A stretch of DNA of 64,000 nucleotides. It comes from Pseudomonas deceptionensis (lineage in GTDB: Bacteria > Pseudomonadota > Gammaproteobacteria > Pseudomonadales > Pseudomonadaceae). Shown one piece after another: positions 8,682 to 17,360 of this stretch. The stretch spans positions 3,617,501 through 3,681,500 of the forward strand of contig NZ_FNUD01000002.1 in NCBI RefSeq assembly GCF_900106095.1, written 5' to 3'. The position numbers and the translations under genes were made by a program. Position 1 is the stretch's first letter. Every line of letters begins with the position of its first letter. The notes beneath the pieces were generated by a model. It saw nothing but the letters and a program-made list of their open reading frames with translations, was not told where the DNA came from and did no database searches.

Positions 8682-8816
8682 ATGGCGTCTCACGTCTCGG
8701 GGCAAACACCCGAACCGCGCAATAAAAAACCGGAGCCTTCAGCTCCTCAAAATAACCTTGTCTCTTTAATCCTCTTGATCGCGCTGTTCGCCTGGCTTCT
8801 TGCTGGCGATGAGTAG
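8682..8816 (+). CDS. Small single-pass membrane protein, unknown
   Basis: A 44-codon frame with GAAGGG seven bases before its ATG. The first half is hydrophilic and Pro-rich (PEPRNKKPEPSAPQ), the second half one strong transmembrane helix (LVSLILLIALFAWLLA) ending GDE. This architecture is hard to obtain by chance, but no family is recognised. A hairpin followed by T on the opposite strand overlaps the coding sequence, so an RNA element on the minus strand is an alternative explanation. Confidence 0.5.
   Translation: MASHVSGQTPEPRNKKPEPSAPQNNLVSLILLIALFAWLLAGDE
8724..8746 (-). terminator. Possible minus-strand terminator hairpin
   Basis: Read on the minus strand: GGAGC-TGAAG-GCTCC followed by GGTTTTTT. 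The stem is only five pairs. It overlaps the small membrane protein frame, and no minus-strand gene upstream of it is recognised. Confidence 0.35.
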
Positions 8817-8954
8817 CGTTCGGCCCACGCCAAAAACGCCAGGGGATTCCCATCCAAAGCACCGGCTAAAGAGCTGTGTCGCAAATTCCGGGCGCACCGC
8901 TCATTTTTCCGCCGTCAAAGAACAGCGCTTACCGACCTCGAGGCCGGTATTTAG

Positions 8955-9209
8955 ACAAAGAAAGGGGCCCAAACCCTGGAAACACCCGGAATCAGATCCC
9001 GTCCACCGTACAACTGTCGCCATACCTATGCGACAATATGCTTAATGTCCGGTTTGAATCCCGCCTTCATTTCCCAGCAGCTTGGCCCTAGCGTCCAAAT
9101 GTTGCTGTCTACTTATGCGCGTTGGATCGACTCAAGCTCAGATTGGAGCGAGCTGGAAAAGCTCCAAATTGGTATCAAATTGGTATCGGCTGAAACCAGC
9201 GAACTCTAA
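8955..9209 (+). pseudogene. C-terminal remnant of a phage-type tyrosine recombinase (integrase)
   Basis: An 84-codon open stretch bounded upstream by an in-frame TAG translates to the C-terminal catalytic part of a tyrosine recombinase: box II region RPPYNCRHTYAT with its Arg, GLNPAFISQQLG, then VQMLLSTYARWI with the tyrosine nucleophile (codon at 9114-9116) and the family-typical tail SDWSELEKLQIG. The N-terminal domains and the first catalytic Arg are absent, there is no start codon with a ribosome-binding site, and the usual His of the QLGHS motif reads Pro (QLGPS). It is therefore a decayed fragment of an integrative element. It ends 20 bases before the ABC-F gene. Confidence 0.85.
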
Positions 9210-9229
9210 GCTATTGATAGGTAAAGTAA

Positions 9230-10816
9230 TTGATCTCCACAGCAAATATCACGATGCAGTTCGGCGCAAAGCCGCTATTCGAGAACGTTTCAGTAAAATT
9301 TGGTGCAGGTAACCGTTACGGTTTGATCGGTGCCAACGGTTGCGGCAAGTCCACTTTCATGAAAATCCTCGGCGACGACCTTGAGCCATCCGGCGGGCAG
9401 GTCATGCTGGAGCCGAACGTGCGTCTGGGTAAGTTGCGCCAGGACCAGTTCGCTTACGAAGAATTCACCGTGATCGATACCGTGATCATGGGCCACGAGG
9501 AGCTGTGGAAGGTCAAGGCCGAGCGCGATCGCATCTATTCGCTGCCGGAAATGACTGAAGCAGACGGCATGGCCGTTGCCGAACTCGAAACCGAGTTCGC
9601 CGAAATGGACGGTTATACCGCTGAATCCCGTGCAGGCGAACTGCTGCTGGGTCTGGGTATCGGTATCGAACAGCACAACGGCCCGATGAGCGAAGTGTCG
9701 CCAGGCTGGAAGTTGCGCGTTCTGCTGGCTCAGGCACTGTTTTCGAATCCTGAAGTACTGCTGCTCGACGAACCAACCAACCACCTGGATATCAACACCA
9801 TCCGCTGGCTGGAAAACATTCTGACTCAGCGCAACAGCCTGATGATCATCATCTCCCACGATAGGCACTTCCTGAACAGTGTCTGCACCCACATGGCTGA
9901 CCTGGACTACGGCGAACTGCGTCTGTTCCCGGGCAACTATGACGAGTACATGACCGTCGCTACCCAGTCGCGCGAGCAACTGCTGTCGGAAAACGCCAAG
10001 AAGAAAGCCCAGATCAACGAACTGCAAGCGTTCGTCAGCCGCTTCTCGGCCAACGCCTCGAAATCCAAGCAGGCCAGCTCCCGCGCCAAGGCGATCGACA
10101 AGATCACGCTGGCCGAGGTCAAGCCTTCGAGCCGTGTGAGCCCGTTCATTCGCTTTGAGCAGAATAAAAAGCTGCACCGTCAGGCAGTCATGGTCGAGCA
10201 CATGGCCAAAGGCTTTGATGGCAAGATTCTGTTCAAGGACTTCAGCTTCACCGTTGAAGCCGGCGAGCGCGTCGCGATCATTGGCCCGAACGGTATCGGC
10301 AAAACCACCCTGCTGCGCACCCTGGTCAACGAACTGACCCCGGATGCCGGTACTGTGAAGTGGACTGATGCCGCTGAGCTGGGCTACTACGCTCAGGATC
10401 ATGCCCACGACTTCGAAGACGACATGACCCTGTTCGACTGGATGGGCCAGTGGACTCAAGGCGAGCAAATGGTACGTGGCACTTTGGGCCGCATGCTGTT
10501 CTCCAACGACGACATCCTCAAGTCGGTCAAGGTGATTTCCGGTGGTGAGCAAGGTCGCATGCTGTTCGGCAAGCTGATCCTGCAAAAAGCCAACGTGCTG
10601 ATCATGGACGAACCGACCAACCACTTGGACATGGAGTCCATCGAGGCGCTCAACCTGGCACTCGAGAACTACCCGGGTACTCTGGTATTCGTCAGCCATG
10701 ACCGTGAGTTCGTATCCTCGCTGGCCACTCGTATTATCGAGCTGAGCCCAAGTGGCGTGATCGACTTCAGCGGCACATACGATGACTACCTGCGTAGCCA
10801 GGGCGTTGTGTTCTGA
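9230..10816 (+). CDS. ABC-F family ATPase (YbiT-like)
   Basis: A 528-residue soluble protein with two ABC ATPase domains and no membrane segments; ABC-F proteins bind the ribosome E site and relieve stalled translation. Domain 1 (about 1-250) has Walker [10 protein letters not shown], the signature region VSPGWKLRV and DEPTNHLD; a linker of charged helices with Lys-rich [15 protein letters not shown] follows (about 250-320); domain 2 (320-520) has [17 protein letters not shown] and DEPTNHLD. The length and [12 protein letters not shown] start match YbiT. The start is TTG with AGGT upstream; this is the family-conserved start. It is monocistronic with a strong terminator and lies just after the recombinase remnant. 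Confidence 0.94.
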   Translation: MISTANITMQFGAKPLFENVSVKFGAGNRYGLIGANGCGKSTFMKILGDDLEPSGGQVMLEPNVRLGKLRQDQFAYEEFTVIDTVIMGHEELWKVKAERDRIYSLPEMTEADGMAVAELETEFAEMDGYTAESRAGELLLGLGIGIEQHNGPMSEVSPGWKLRVLLAQALFSNPEVLLLDEPTNHLDINTIRWLENILTQRNSLMIIISHDRHFLNSVCTHMADLDYGELRLFPGNYDEYMTVATQSREQLLSENAKKKAQINELQAFVSRFSANASKSKQASSRAKAIDKITLAEVKPSSRVSPFIRFEQNKKLHRQAVMVEHMAKGFDGKILFKDFSFTVEAGERVAIIGPNGIGKTTLLRTLVNELTPDAGTVKWTDAAELGYYAQDHAHDFEDDMTLFDWMGQWTQGEQMVRGTLGRMLFSNDDILKSVKVISGGEQGRMLFGKLILQKANVLIMDEPTNHLDMESIEALNLALENYPGTLVFVSHDREFVSSLATRIIELSPSGVIDFSGTYDDYLRSQGVVF

Positions 10817-10881
10817 TTTGAGACACTGCGAACGGCCACCTGCACCAGCTTGTGACTGAGCAACCTGAGCAGGACCAAAGA

Positions 10882-10915
10882 CCAATGCCCCGACTTGTCG
10901 GGGCATTGGCGTTTC
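10882..10915 (+). terminator. Rho-independent terminator after the ABC-F gene
   Basis: Twelve-base perfect stem (CCAATGCCCCGA with TCGGGGCATTGG) closing a four-base loop, followed by CGTTTCT. Confidence 0.8.
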
Positions 10916-11134
10916 TGGCGTCTGAAAATACCGCACCTGCTGGATTGGCTTGGGAGACCTACTCCATTAGAGCGAATGAAAAACATACCCATATGTGAAC
11001 GATTGTTATTTACACCTGCGAATAAGTCTCTAGTATCGGGCTATGGCGTAGTCCGTTGTCAGACAACAAGTATTCATCACCGCGAAATTTCTGACTGACC
11101 GGCACTAGTATTCTCCACTCGCAGGATCTACCTG
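10916..11134. other. Upstream region of siderophore receptor gene
   Basis: With the preceding terminator this completes a gene-free stretch of about 318 bases. AT-rich segments (for example GAACGATTGTTATTTAC) are compatible with a Fur-regulated promoter, but no good match to the 19-base Fur consensus was found. AGGA lies eight bases before the receptor ATG. Confidence 0.4.
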
Positions 11135-13288
11135 ATGCCCCGTTCCTTTATCCCCTCGTTGACCGGTGCCCTGGCACTGGGTTTTTCGGCTGCAACCCTT
11201 GCAGCTGAGGCCAGTCCTGGCCCGCTGAATCTCGGTGAAGTGAAGATCAATGTCCAAAGCGTGATAACCGATAACGCCACCACCGAAGGCAGCGGTTCCT
11301 ATACCACCGGCGCCATGAGCACGGCTGTCGGCCTGCCGTTGTCGATCCGCGAAACGCCGCAATCGGTCAGCGTCATCACCCGCCAGCGCATGGATGACCA
11401 GGGCATGAACGACCTCAACGATGTGGTCAAGTACGCACCGGGCATCACCCTGCGCAAGTTCGGTGGGGATCGCCAACAGTTCCTCGCCCGCGGCTTTATC
11501 ATCGACAACCTGATGTACGACGGTCTGCCCACCAGTCTCAGTACTTTCACTCTGGACACCATTGCCGGAGCGGATCTGGCCATGTATGACCGCGTAGAGG
11601 TAGTCCGCGGCGCGACCGGCCTGATGAGCGGTGCCGGAAGCCCGTCAGCCACCCTGAACCTGGTGCGCAAGCGCCCTACCGCAACGCCGCAGGTCAGCAT
11701 CACCACCAGCGCCGGGAGCTGGGATCGCTACCGCACAGAGGTTGACGCTTCAAACAAGCTCAACGACTCGGGAACCCTGCGCGGCCGTGTCGTGGCCGCC
11801 TATGAAGACAACAAAAGCTATATCGATGAGCGCGACAAGCTACGCCAGACTTTTTACGGCGTTGTGGAAGCTGATCTGAGCGATGCAACCACCTGGAGCT
11901 TCGGTGCCTCCAAACAACGGGACGACGCAACCTCGGACTGGGGCAGCCTGCCAGCAGGCCCAAATGGCGAAGACTTGCACTTGTCGCGGTCGACCTTCCT
12001 CAGCAACGACTGGGCCTATTGGGATCGGGACAACGTCAGCCTGTTCACCGACCTCACCACCCGCTTCGACAACGGCTGGACCTCAAGGCTGGCATTCGCC
12101 AAGACCTGGGCCGAGTCCAACACGTTCTCCAGCTATTTGAGCGCGGCCAAGGGCGGCGGGTTTACACAGTCCTCGGGCCAATACGACACCACCGATGTAC
12201 AGACCAACCTCGACGGCTCGCTCTCGGGCCCGTTCCGCTTGTTTGGCCGCGAACATGAGCTGACGATAGGCGCAAGCCGTCGCCAGGAAAAATTCGACCA
12301 AAAAGGTGGCTTCTGGGCCAAGGGGACGCCGATCGATATCTACAACTTCGACCCGGGTGTGATTCCCAAGCCGGACATTGCTGACCGTACACCGTATCAA
12401 AGCCAGAACACCGCGACGGAAGAAGGCGTCTATGCCGCCGCTCGCTTCAACCCGTTCGACCCTCTTCACGTCATCATCGGCTCCCGCTTGAGCTGGTACG
12501 AATACGACAACCGCTCGGGCACCGGCGATTACAAGGTCACTCAGCAAGTCACACCGTATGCTGGCGTGGTCTACGACATCAACGACACTTACTCGGTCTA
12601 TGCCAGCTACACCGAAATATTCAAACCGCAAACGCAACAGGACGTAGCAGGTTCGGTGCTCAAGCCGATGACCGGGGACAGCTATGAAGTCGGTATCAAG
12701 GGCGAGTACTTCAACGGTGAACTGAACGCATCGCTGGCGCTGTTCGACATGACCCAGCAAAACCGCGCCTATGCACTCGACACCCAGCCCGCCAGTTGCC
12801 TGGCCACCAACCGTACGTGCTACGAAGCCGCAGGCGAAGTCCGCAGCCGTGGTCTGGATGCGGAAATCAGTGGCGCCCTCACCCCGGATTGGCAGGCATC
12901 TGCCGCCTACACTCTGGTGTTGAGCCAGTACGTCAAGGACAAGGCTTTCGACAAAGGCAACCTGTTCGCCCCCAACCAGCCCAAGCATTTGTTCAAGGCG
13001 GCCACCACTTACCACCTGCAAGGTGCGTTTGCCAAAGCACGCATTGGCGCCGACGTGCTGGCGCAAAGCGCAACCTATGGCCGGGTCGGCAACGGTCATG
13101 CCGAGCAGGATCCTTATGCCGTGGTTGGTCTGATGGCCGGCTATCGGTTGGATGAGCACTGGGATGCACGGGTTAACTTGAACAATGTGCTGGATCAAAA
13201 ATACTGGCAGGGCATCCCTACTGCCAGCGGCTCGGGGACTTACGGCGATCCGCGCAACCTGATGTTTTCGCTGAAGTGGACGCTGTGA
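11135..13288 (+). CDS. TonB-dependent ferric-siderophore receptor (FhuE/FpvA-like)
   Basis: A 717-residue outer-membrane receptor that imports ferric siderophores using TonB energy. A signal peptide ends near TLAAEA. The plug domain (about 60-170) shows the family signature LSIRETPQSVSVITRQRMDDQG, then LRKFGGDRQQFLARGF and VEVVRGATGLMSGAGSPSATLN; the 22-strand barrel follows, ending in the terminal strand RNLMFSLKWTL with an aromatic/hydrophobic end motif. There is no N-terminal secretin/TonB signalling domain, so it is not a FecA/FpvA-type transducer. The closest family by eye is FhuE (coprogen/hydroxamate type), using heterologous siderophores. No siderophore synthesis or ABC genes adjoin. 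Ligand is inference. Confidence 0.93.
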   Translation: MPRSFIPSLTGALALGFSAATLAAEASPGPLNLGEVKINVQSVITDNATTEGSGSYTTGAMSTAVGLPLSIRETPQSVSVITRQRMDDQGMNDLNDVVKYAPGITLRKFGGDRQQFLARGFIIDNLMYDGLPTSLSTFTLDTIAGADLAMYDRVEVVRGATGLMSGAGSPSATLNLVRKRPTATPQVSITTSAGSWDRYRTEVDASNKLNDSGTLRGRVVAAYEDNKSYIDERDKLRQTFYGVVEADLSDATTWSFGASKQRDDATSDWGSLPAGPNGEDLHLSRSTFLSNDWAYWDRDNVSLFTDLTTRFDNGWTSRLAFAKTWAESNTFSSYLSAAKGGGFTQSSGQYDTTDVQTNLDGSLSGPFRLFGREHELTIGASRRQEKFDQKGGFWAKGTPIDIYNFDPGVIPKPDIADRTPYQSQNTATEEGVYAAARFNPFDPLHVIIGSRLSWYEYDNRSGTGDYKVTQQVTPYAGVVYDINDTYSVYASYTEIFKPQTQQDVAGSVLKPMTGDSYEVGIKGEYFNGELNASLALFDMTQQNRAYALDTQPASCLATNRTCYEAAGEVRSRGLDAEISGALTPDWQASAAYTLVLSQYVKDKAFDKGNLFAPNQPKHLFKAATTYHLQGAFAKARIGADVLAQSATYGRVGNGHAEQDPYAVVGLMAGYRLDEHWDARVNLNNVLDQKYWQGIPTASGSGTYGDPRNLMFSLKWTL

Positions 13289-13527
13289 CACGCGACAACT
13301 GATGCGCTACACCGGCACATGGGTGGCATGCGGTACTGAAATGCCGCAAACCATCCATTTTCTGCAAAGCGTCGAAGGCCATTTGGGGAGTCCTCACCAG
13401 CCTTTTTAATCATGCATGCTCAAGTCTCACAGCGCTCCAGCGCTCAGCCCGCGCCGTAGCGGCCATCGCGGTGGCAGCGCCAGGCTTATAGTTAGCCTGC
13501 TTTCATTTATTCCTGGGCCACGCCATC

Positions 13528-14751
13528 ATGACGGTCATTGACCGTCAGCCGGATGCTTCGTCTATGCCCGCGCAACACCCACCCTGCGAGAGTTCCCTGT
13601 CGGTTACCCTGCAAATCCTGTCGATCGTGTTTTACACCTTCATTGCGTTTATCTGCATCGGCTTGCCGATTGCCGTATTGCCCGGTTATGTCCATGACCA
13701 ATTGGGCTTCAGCGCCGTGATCGCGGGCCTGGCCATTGCCTCGCAGTATCTGGCGACGCTGCTCAGCCGCCCCTCGGCCGGGCGACTGGTAGACAGTCTA
13801 GGGACCAAGCCGGCCATCGTTTATGGCTTGATCGGGATCGCCATCAGCGGCGTGCTCACCACCCTGGCCGTCATGCTGGAGCAATGGCCATGGCTTAGCC
13901 TGGGCATTTTGCTGGTCGGGCGGGTTTTCCTGGGTATCGCCCAGGGCCTGATCGGCGTCGGCACCATCACTTGGGGTATCGGCCAGGTCGGCTCCCAACA
14001 CACCGCCCGGGCCATTGGCTGGAACGGAATTGCCTCCTACGGCGCCATCGCCATTGGTGCGCCGCTGGGTGTGGTGATGATCGACCGGCTGGGCTTCGCC
14101 AGTCTGGGCGTGGCGCTGTTGCTGCTGGCACTGCTCGCGCTGCTGCTGATTCGCAAAAAGCCTTCAATCCCGGTGATAAGCGGCGTACGCCTGCCCTTTT
14201 GGTCGGTGTTCGGCCTGATTGCTCCGTATGGCATCAGCCTGACCCTGGCCTCCATTGGCTATGGCACGCTGACCACCTTTATCACCCTGTTTTATATCGA
14301 CCGCGGCTGGGTCGGCGCGGCGTATTGCCTGTCGGTATTCGGGGTGTGTTTTATTCTCGCGCGGCTGGTGTTTACCAACAGCATCAACCGCCTGGGCGGC
14401 TACACCGTGGCGATTGCCTGTATGGCCATCGAAACTGTCGGCCTGACATTACTGTGGTTGGCGCCTGGCCCTGCCTATGCCTTGGCAGGTGCCGGCCTTA
14501 CGGGTTTTGGCCTGTCGCTGGTGTACCCGGCGCTTGGCGTCGAGGCGGTCAAGCAAGTGCCCGTTAGCAGCCGGGGGGCTGGGCTGAGTGCCTACGCGGT
14601 GTTTTTCGATCTGGCACTGGCCATCGCGGGCCCGATCATGGGCGCGATTGCATTAAACATGGGTTACCCGTGGATTTTCTTCAGTGCTGCACTGCTAAGT
14701 ATTCTGGGGCTGATACTTACTGTAGGTTTATCCTTACGCAAAACTTCCTAA
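13528..14751 (+). CDS. MFS transporter (YfcJ/YhhS-like)
   Basis: A 407-residue major facilitator with 12 predicted transmembrane helices: for example IVFYTFIAFICIGLPIAVLPG (first), the MFS loop motif RPSAGRLVDSLGTKPA between helices 2 and 3, and a repeat of the half-transporter after residue ~210. The cytoplasmic N-terminus is about 25 residues. Overall it matches the YfcJ/YhhS exporter group, whose substrates are poorly known. It lies 239 bases after the siderophore receptor, same strand, with its own likely promoter. No adjacent regulator is present. Export of a small molecule is likely; substrate unknown. Confidence 0.88.
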   Translation: MTVIDRQPDASSMPAQHPPCESSLSVTLQILSIVFYTFIAFICIGLPIAVLPGYVHDQLGFSAVIAGLAIASQYLATLLSRPSAGRLVDSLGTKPAIVYGLIGIAISGVLTTLAVMLEQWPWLSLGILLVGRVFLGIAQGLIGVGTITWGIGQVGSQHTARAIGWNGIASYGAIAIGAPLGVVMIDRLGFASLGVALLLLALLALLLIRKKPSIPVISGVRLPFWSVFGLIAPYGISLTLASIGYGTLTTFITLFYIDRGWVGAAYCLSVFGVCFILARLVFTNSINRLGGYTVAIACMAIETVGLTLLWLAPGPAYALAGAGLTGFGLSLVYPALGVEAVKQVPVSSRGAGLSAYAVFFDLALAIAGPIMGAIALNMGYPWIFFSAALLSILGLILTVGLSLRKTS

Positions 14752-15007
14752 GTTCAGAAATTTAACTTACAGGCAACTTCCGTTGCACGGCACATGAAAT
14801 ATATTTAAAAATTAAGACTAACGTCTGAAGTTAGCAAACAGCCAGCATCTTCAGGCGAAACACCGCTCTGCAACATCAAGAATCCTTTCAGGCACATAGC
14901 TACTATTGCGAAGTAAATCTCTTACGACAATATTCGATCCGCTGACTAAGTTCGGCGTGAGCTGCCTATACCAACAACTGAATATTCTTATAGAGTAATA
15001 ATAAAAA

Positions 15008-15400
15008 ATGCGTGCATTGATAATGACTGTCGCTGTTCCCGCTTTGTACTTGGGGTTGAACACTGTTGCACAAGCAGAGGTTGACCTGAATGCCCCGCCC
15101 CATGGCTGGCCCTGCTGCCCTTTCAGCGACGCACAGCTGAAAACAGATATTCGCCCCCTGACTGACTCCACCAGCAAGCTGCTGCAACTCCAGGGCGTGA
15201 CGTTCAACTGGAAAAACGGTGGGCATGAGGACGTCGGACTGATTGCGCAAGATGTACAAAAAGTCTATCCGCAGTTAATTCGAGAAGATAAAGAATACCT
15301 GCGCGTGGACTACGAAAAACTGGTTGCACCGTTGATCGAATCGGTACGCGAAATGGATGCGCGGATCAAGCAACTGGAAGCAGCCAACAAGACGCACTGA
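15008..15400 (+). CDS. Secreted stand-alone S74-type (intramolecular chaperone) domain protein
   Basis: A 130-residue protein with a signal peptide (about residues 1-23, cleavage after VAQAE) followed by a peptidase S74 / endosialidase-chaperone domain. The signature is SDAQLKTDIRPL near residues 40-51: in phage tailspike proteins this Ser and Lys (here Ser40 and Lys45, same spacing) form the autocleavage dyad. Next come GVTFNWKNGGHEDVGLIAQDVQKVYP and the terminal coiled-coil helix LVAPLIESVREMDARIKQLEA, as in the phage domain. Normally this domain sits at the C-terminus of a trimeric fibre and cuts itself off; here it is exported with no fibre. The paired cysteines (WPCCPF) are unusual. Role unknown. 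The ribosome-binding site is weak. Confidence 0.82.
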   Translation: MRALIMTVAVPALYLGLNTVAQAEVDLNAPPHGWPCCPFSDAQLKTDIRPLTDSTSKLLQLQGVTFNWKNGGHEDVGLIAQDVQKVYPQLIREDKEYLRVDYEKLVAPLIESVREMDARIKQLEAANKTH

Positions 15401-15415
15401 TCGTTTCCAGTGGAG

Positions 15416-15457
15416 CCAGTCAGCAGGGCAAGCCTACTGACTGGTCGAAGCAGTTTT
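15416..15457 (+). terminator. Probable terminator between convergent genes
   Basis: CCAGTCAG pairs with CTGACTGG around a 13-base loop, followed by a TTTTT run nine bases later. The stem overlaps the last codons of the convergent hydrolase gene, so it may serve both transcripts. Confidence 0.45.
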
Positions 15458-16465
15458 TCTGACCGGTACGGACCCCAGGGTCTTGCTGAAAAACCGCCCC
15501 GCCTCATAAATCAGATCACGATGTACATCTTCGCGATCGACCCCTTCGGCATCTGTACACAGCCCGGGCATTGCCGTCATTTGCTCGTCGGTACATGGCG
15601 CCATAAATACAAAATGCCCCGCGCCGGGAATAACCTTGAACTCAGGCTCCATCGGCAATTTGCGCGCCAGGGCGTCGGCGTTCATGTCGGGGAACACCAG
15701 GCTGTCGTTTTCGCCGCTGTACAGCAACACGGGCACATGCACATCCGCCAGGGTTTGGCGCCCGAACATCAGGCTTAACGGGGCCATCAGCAACAGCGCT
15801 CGCACACGTGAATCAGAAACAGGGACCAGGTCATCGCGATCGGCGATCAGTTCACCCTTGGTCGTGCAGGCATCATGGTCCTCCGGCCGCTCCTGGCAGT
15901 AACGCCGCAAACGGTCCAGATCCGGCTCGGCGCCGGCCAGGATCAACGCCGTTTCCCCTCCCGCCGAATAGCCAATCACCCCTACCTGATCGTCATGTAC
16001 ATAGGGGGACAAATCGCCATCAGCCAGGGTTGCGCTGATGGCCGCCGATATCTGCATTGGCCGCCCATAAAGGTTGCTCAGGGTACCCAGGCGGCTGTGG
16101 TCTTTATAGTTGTCACCGGGGTGAATAACCGCCACCACGACAAAGCCCTTGCGGGCCAGTGAGGTTGCAAGGTCATGTAACGCCAGGGGCGTGCCGGTAT
16201 TGCCGTGGGACAGCATCAGCAGCGGATAGCGACCTGTGACAATTTTGGCGTCTTCGGTGGCCTCGACCTCATAGTTGCCCATTTTGGTCAGCCCTTCAGC
16301 TTGCGCGGACGGATAAAAGGCGATGGCGCGCATGGGCTGATCGTCCAGCGGATCGAGAAAACTCAAGCGATGAAAACCCACACTCCAGTGGGCCTGCGGC
16401 TCGGCCTGCACCACGAGGGGGCAATATGCCAGCAACAATGCCAGTACCGCGCATAGACGCATCAT
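15434..16465 (-). CDS. Exported alpha/beta hydrolase (dienelactone/PAF-acetylhydrolase-like)
   Basis: A 343-residue serine hydrolase with a signal peptide (MMRLCAVLALLLAYCPLVVQAE). The nucleophile elbow is GYSAGG near residue 170, the strand-turn HGNTG forms the oxyanion region, and GAGHFVF near residue 293 supplies the catalytic His; an acid in the NDSLVFPD segment is the likely third member. The arrangement matches predicted bacterial dienelactone hydrolases related to platelet-activating-factor acetylhydrolase, acting on esters in the periplasm. Extra cysteines (RRYCQERPEDHDAC, MAPCTDEQ, PGLCTD) are positioned for disulfides. It is convergent with the S74 gene and shows no operon partner. 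Substrate unknown. Confidence 0.88.
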   Translation of the reverse strand: MMRLCAVLALLLAYCPLVVQAEPQAHWSVGFHRLSFLDPLDDQPMRAIAFYPSAQAEGLTKMGNYEVEATEDAKIVTGRYPLLMLSHGNTGTPLALHDLATSLARKGFVVVAVIHPGDNYKDHSRLGTLSNLYGRPMQISAAISATLADGDLSPYVHDDQVGVIGYSAGGETALILAGAEPDLDRLRRYCQERPEDHDACTTKGELIADRDDLVPVSDSRVRALLLMAPLSLMFGRQTLADVHVPVLLYSGENDSLVFPDMNADALARKLPMEPEFKVIPGAGHFVFMAPCTDEQMTAMPGLCTDAEGVDREDVHRDLIYEAGRFFSKTLGSVPVRKTASTSQ

Positions 16466-16624
16466 GGATGCTTACCTTTGATGGCGTGTGGCTTGCAACC
16501 GGCGATGCCAGAGCGTTGACCTTCAACCCTGCACAACCCAAGCCAAACGCAAAATACTCCGTATTCTGGTCATCCCGCTGACGTCCAGAGTACAGAGTTT
16601 AGTCGTTGCCGCGGTTCAGATTAC

Positions 16625-17236
16625 TTACGCTGCGCTGAACAGATCCTGCTTAATTTGCGCGTGGGCATCGTTCATCGCTTTGCTGCGCACTTCGTCGCCG
16701 TATGCCAGGCCGTGGGCACGCACAAACTCGACGTCAGTGATGCCCATAAAGCCCAGTATCACTTTCAAGTAGTCCTCATGGGCCACGCCTGTGGCCTGGC
16801 CAGCATGCAGGCCGCCCGAGGTCGATACCACGATCACTTTCTTGTTGCCGCACAGGCCTTCAGGGCCGGCCTCGGTATAGCGGAAAGTCTGGCCGGCAAC
16901 CGCGATACGGTCGATCCACGCCTTGAGCTGGGTCGCAATGGTGAAGTTGTACATCGGTGCCGCGATCACTACCGCGTCAGCCGCCAGAAATTGCGCCAGG
17001 GTGTCAGCACTCAATTGTGCTTCGTGTTTTTGTGCAGCATCACGCAGCTCTGCCGGTGTGCCAGCAGCCACCAGAGTCGCGGCCGAAAAGTGTTCAATGG
17101 CTTCGGCGGCCAGATCGCGGTAGCTGACTTCAACCTCTGGATCGGCAGCCTGCCAGGCCTTGACCACTTCACGGCTCAACTGACGCGAAGCGGAGTTGTC
17201 GCCCAGGATGCTCGAATCGATATGCAATAGTTTCAT
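16625..17236 (-). CDS. azoR: FMN-dependent NADH-azoreductase
   Basis: A 203-residue flavodoxin-fold quinone/azo reductase. Motifs: [21 protein letters not shown] (FMN phosphate loop), [19 protein letters not shown], and [11 protein letters not shown], all characteristic of AzoR, which reduces azo dyes and quinones with NADH by a ping-pong mechanism in the cytoplasm. GGAG lies six bases before the ATG. It is divergent from a LysR gene 124 bases away, an arrangement typical for inducible azoreductases; that LysR is the likely regulator. Physiological substrates are probably quinones or electrophiles rather than dyes. Confidence 0.95.
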   Translation of the reverse strand: MKLLHIDSSILGDNSASRQLSREVVKAWQAADPEVEVSYRDLAAEAIEHFSAATLVAAGTPAELRDAAQKHEAQLSADTLAQFLAADAVVIAAPMYNFTIATQLKAWIDRIAVAGQTFRYTEAGPEGLCGNKKVIVVSTSGGLHAGQATGVAHEDYLKVILGFMGITDVEFVRAHGLAYGDEVRSKAMNDAHAQIKQDLFSAA

Positions 17237-17360
17237 GGTGATCTCCGGTGAGGACCGCCACTGGGCGATCTGATGGAGGTGATGCTATAGATGAAAGCAA
17301 TCGACGATAAGTCGGCCGCCATGCGATAGTTCGTCCCATCTGTAGGACAGTGAGCCCGCC

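Noticed and set aside
8876-9091. Other plus-strand frames in the recombinase remnant region
   Set aside because: Only one frame shows recombinase homology; others lack family or ribosome-binding sites. A frameshifted N-terminal recombinase part could not be recognised with confidence.
9290-10936. 548-codon frame opposite the ABC-F gene
   Set aside because: Antisense of a strongly conserved gene; long only because of high GC third positions; no family match.
10980-11134. Fur box before the first siderophore receptor
   Set aside because: Only partial matches; less convincing than the one at 63284.
12083-13291. 402-codon frame opposite the siderophore receptor
   Set aside because: Antisense shadow of the receptor; composition lacks protein-like features.
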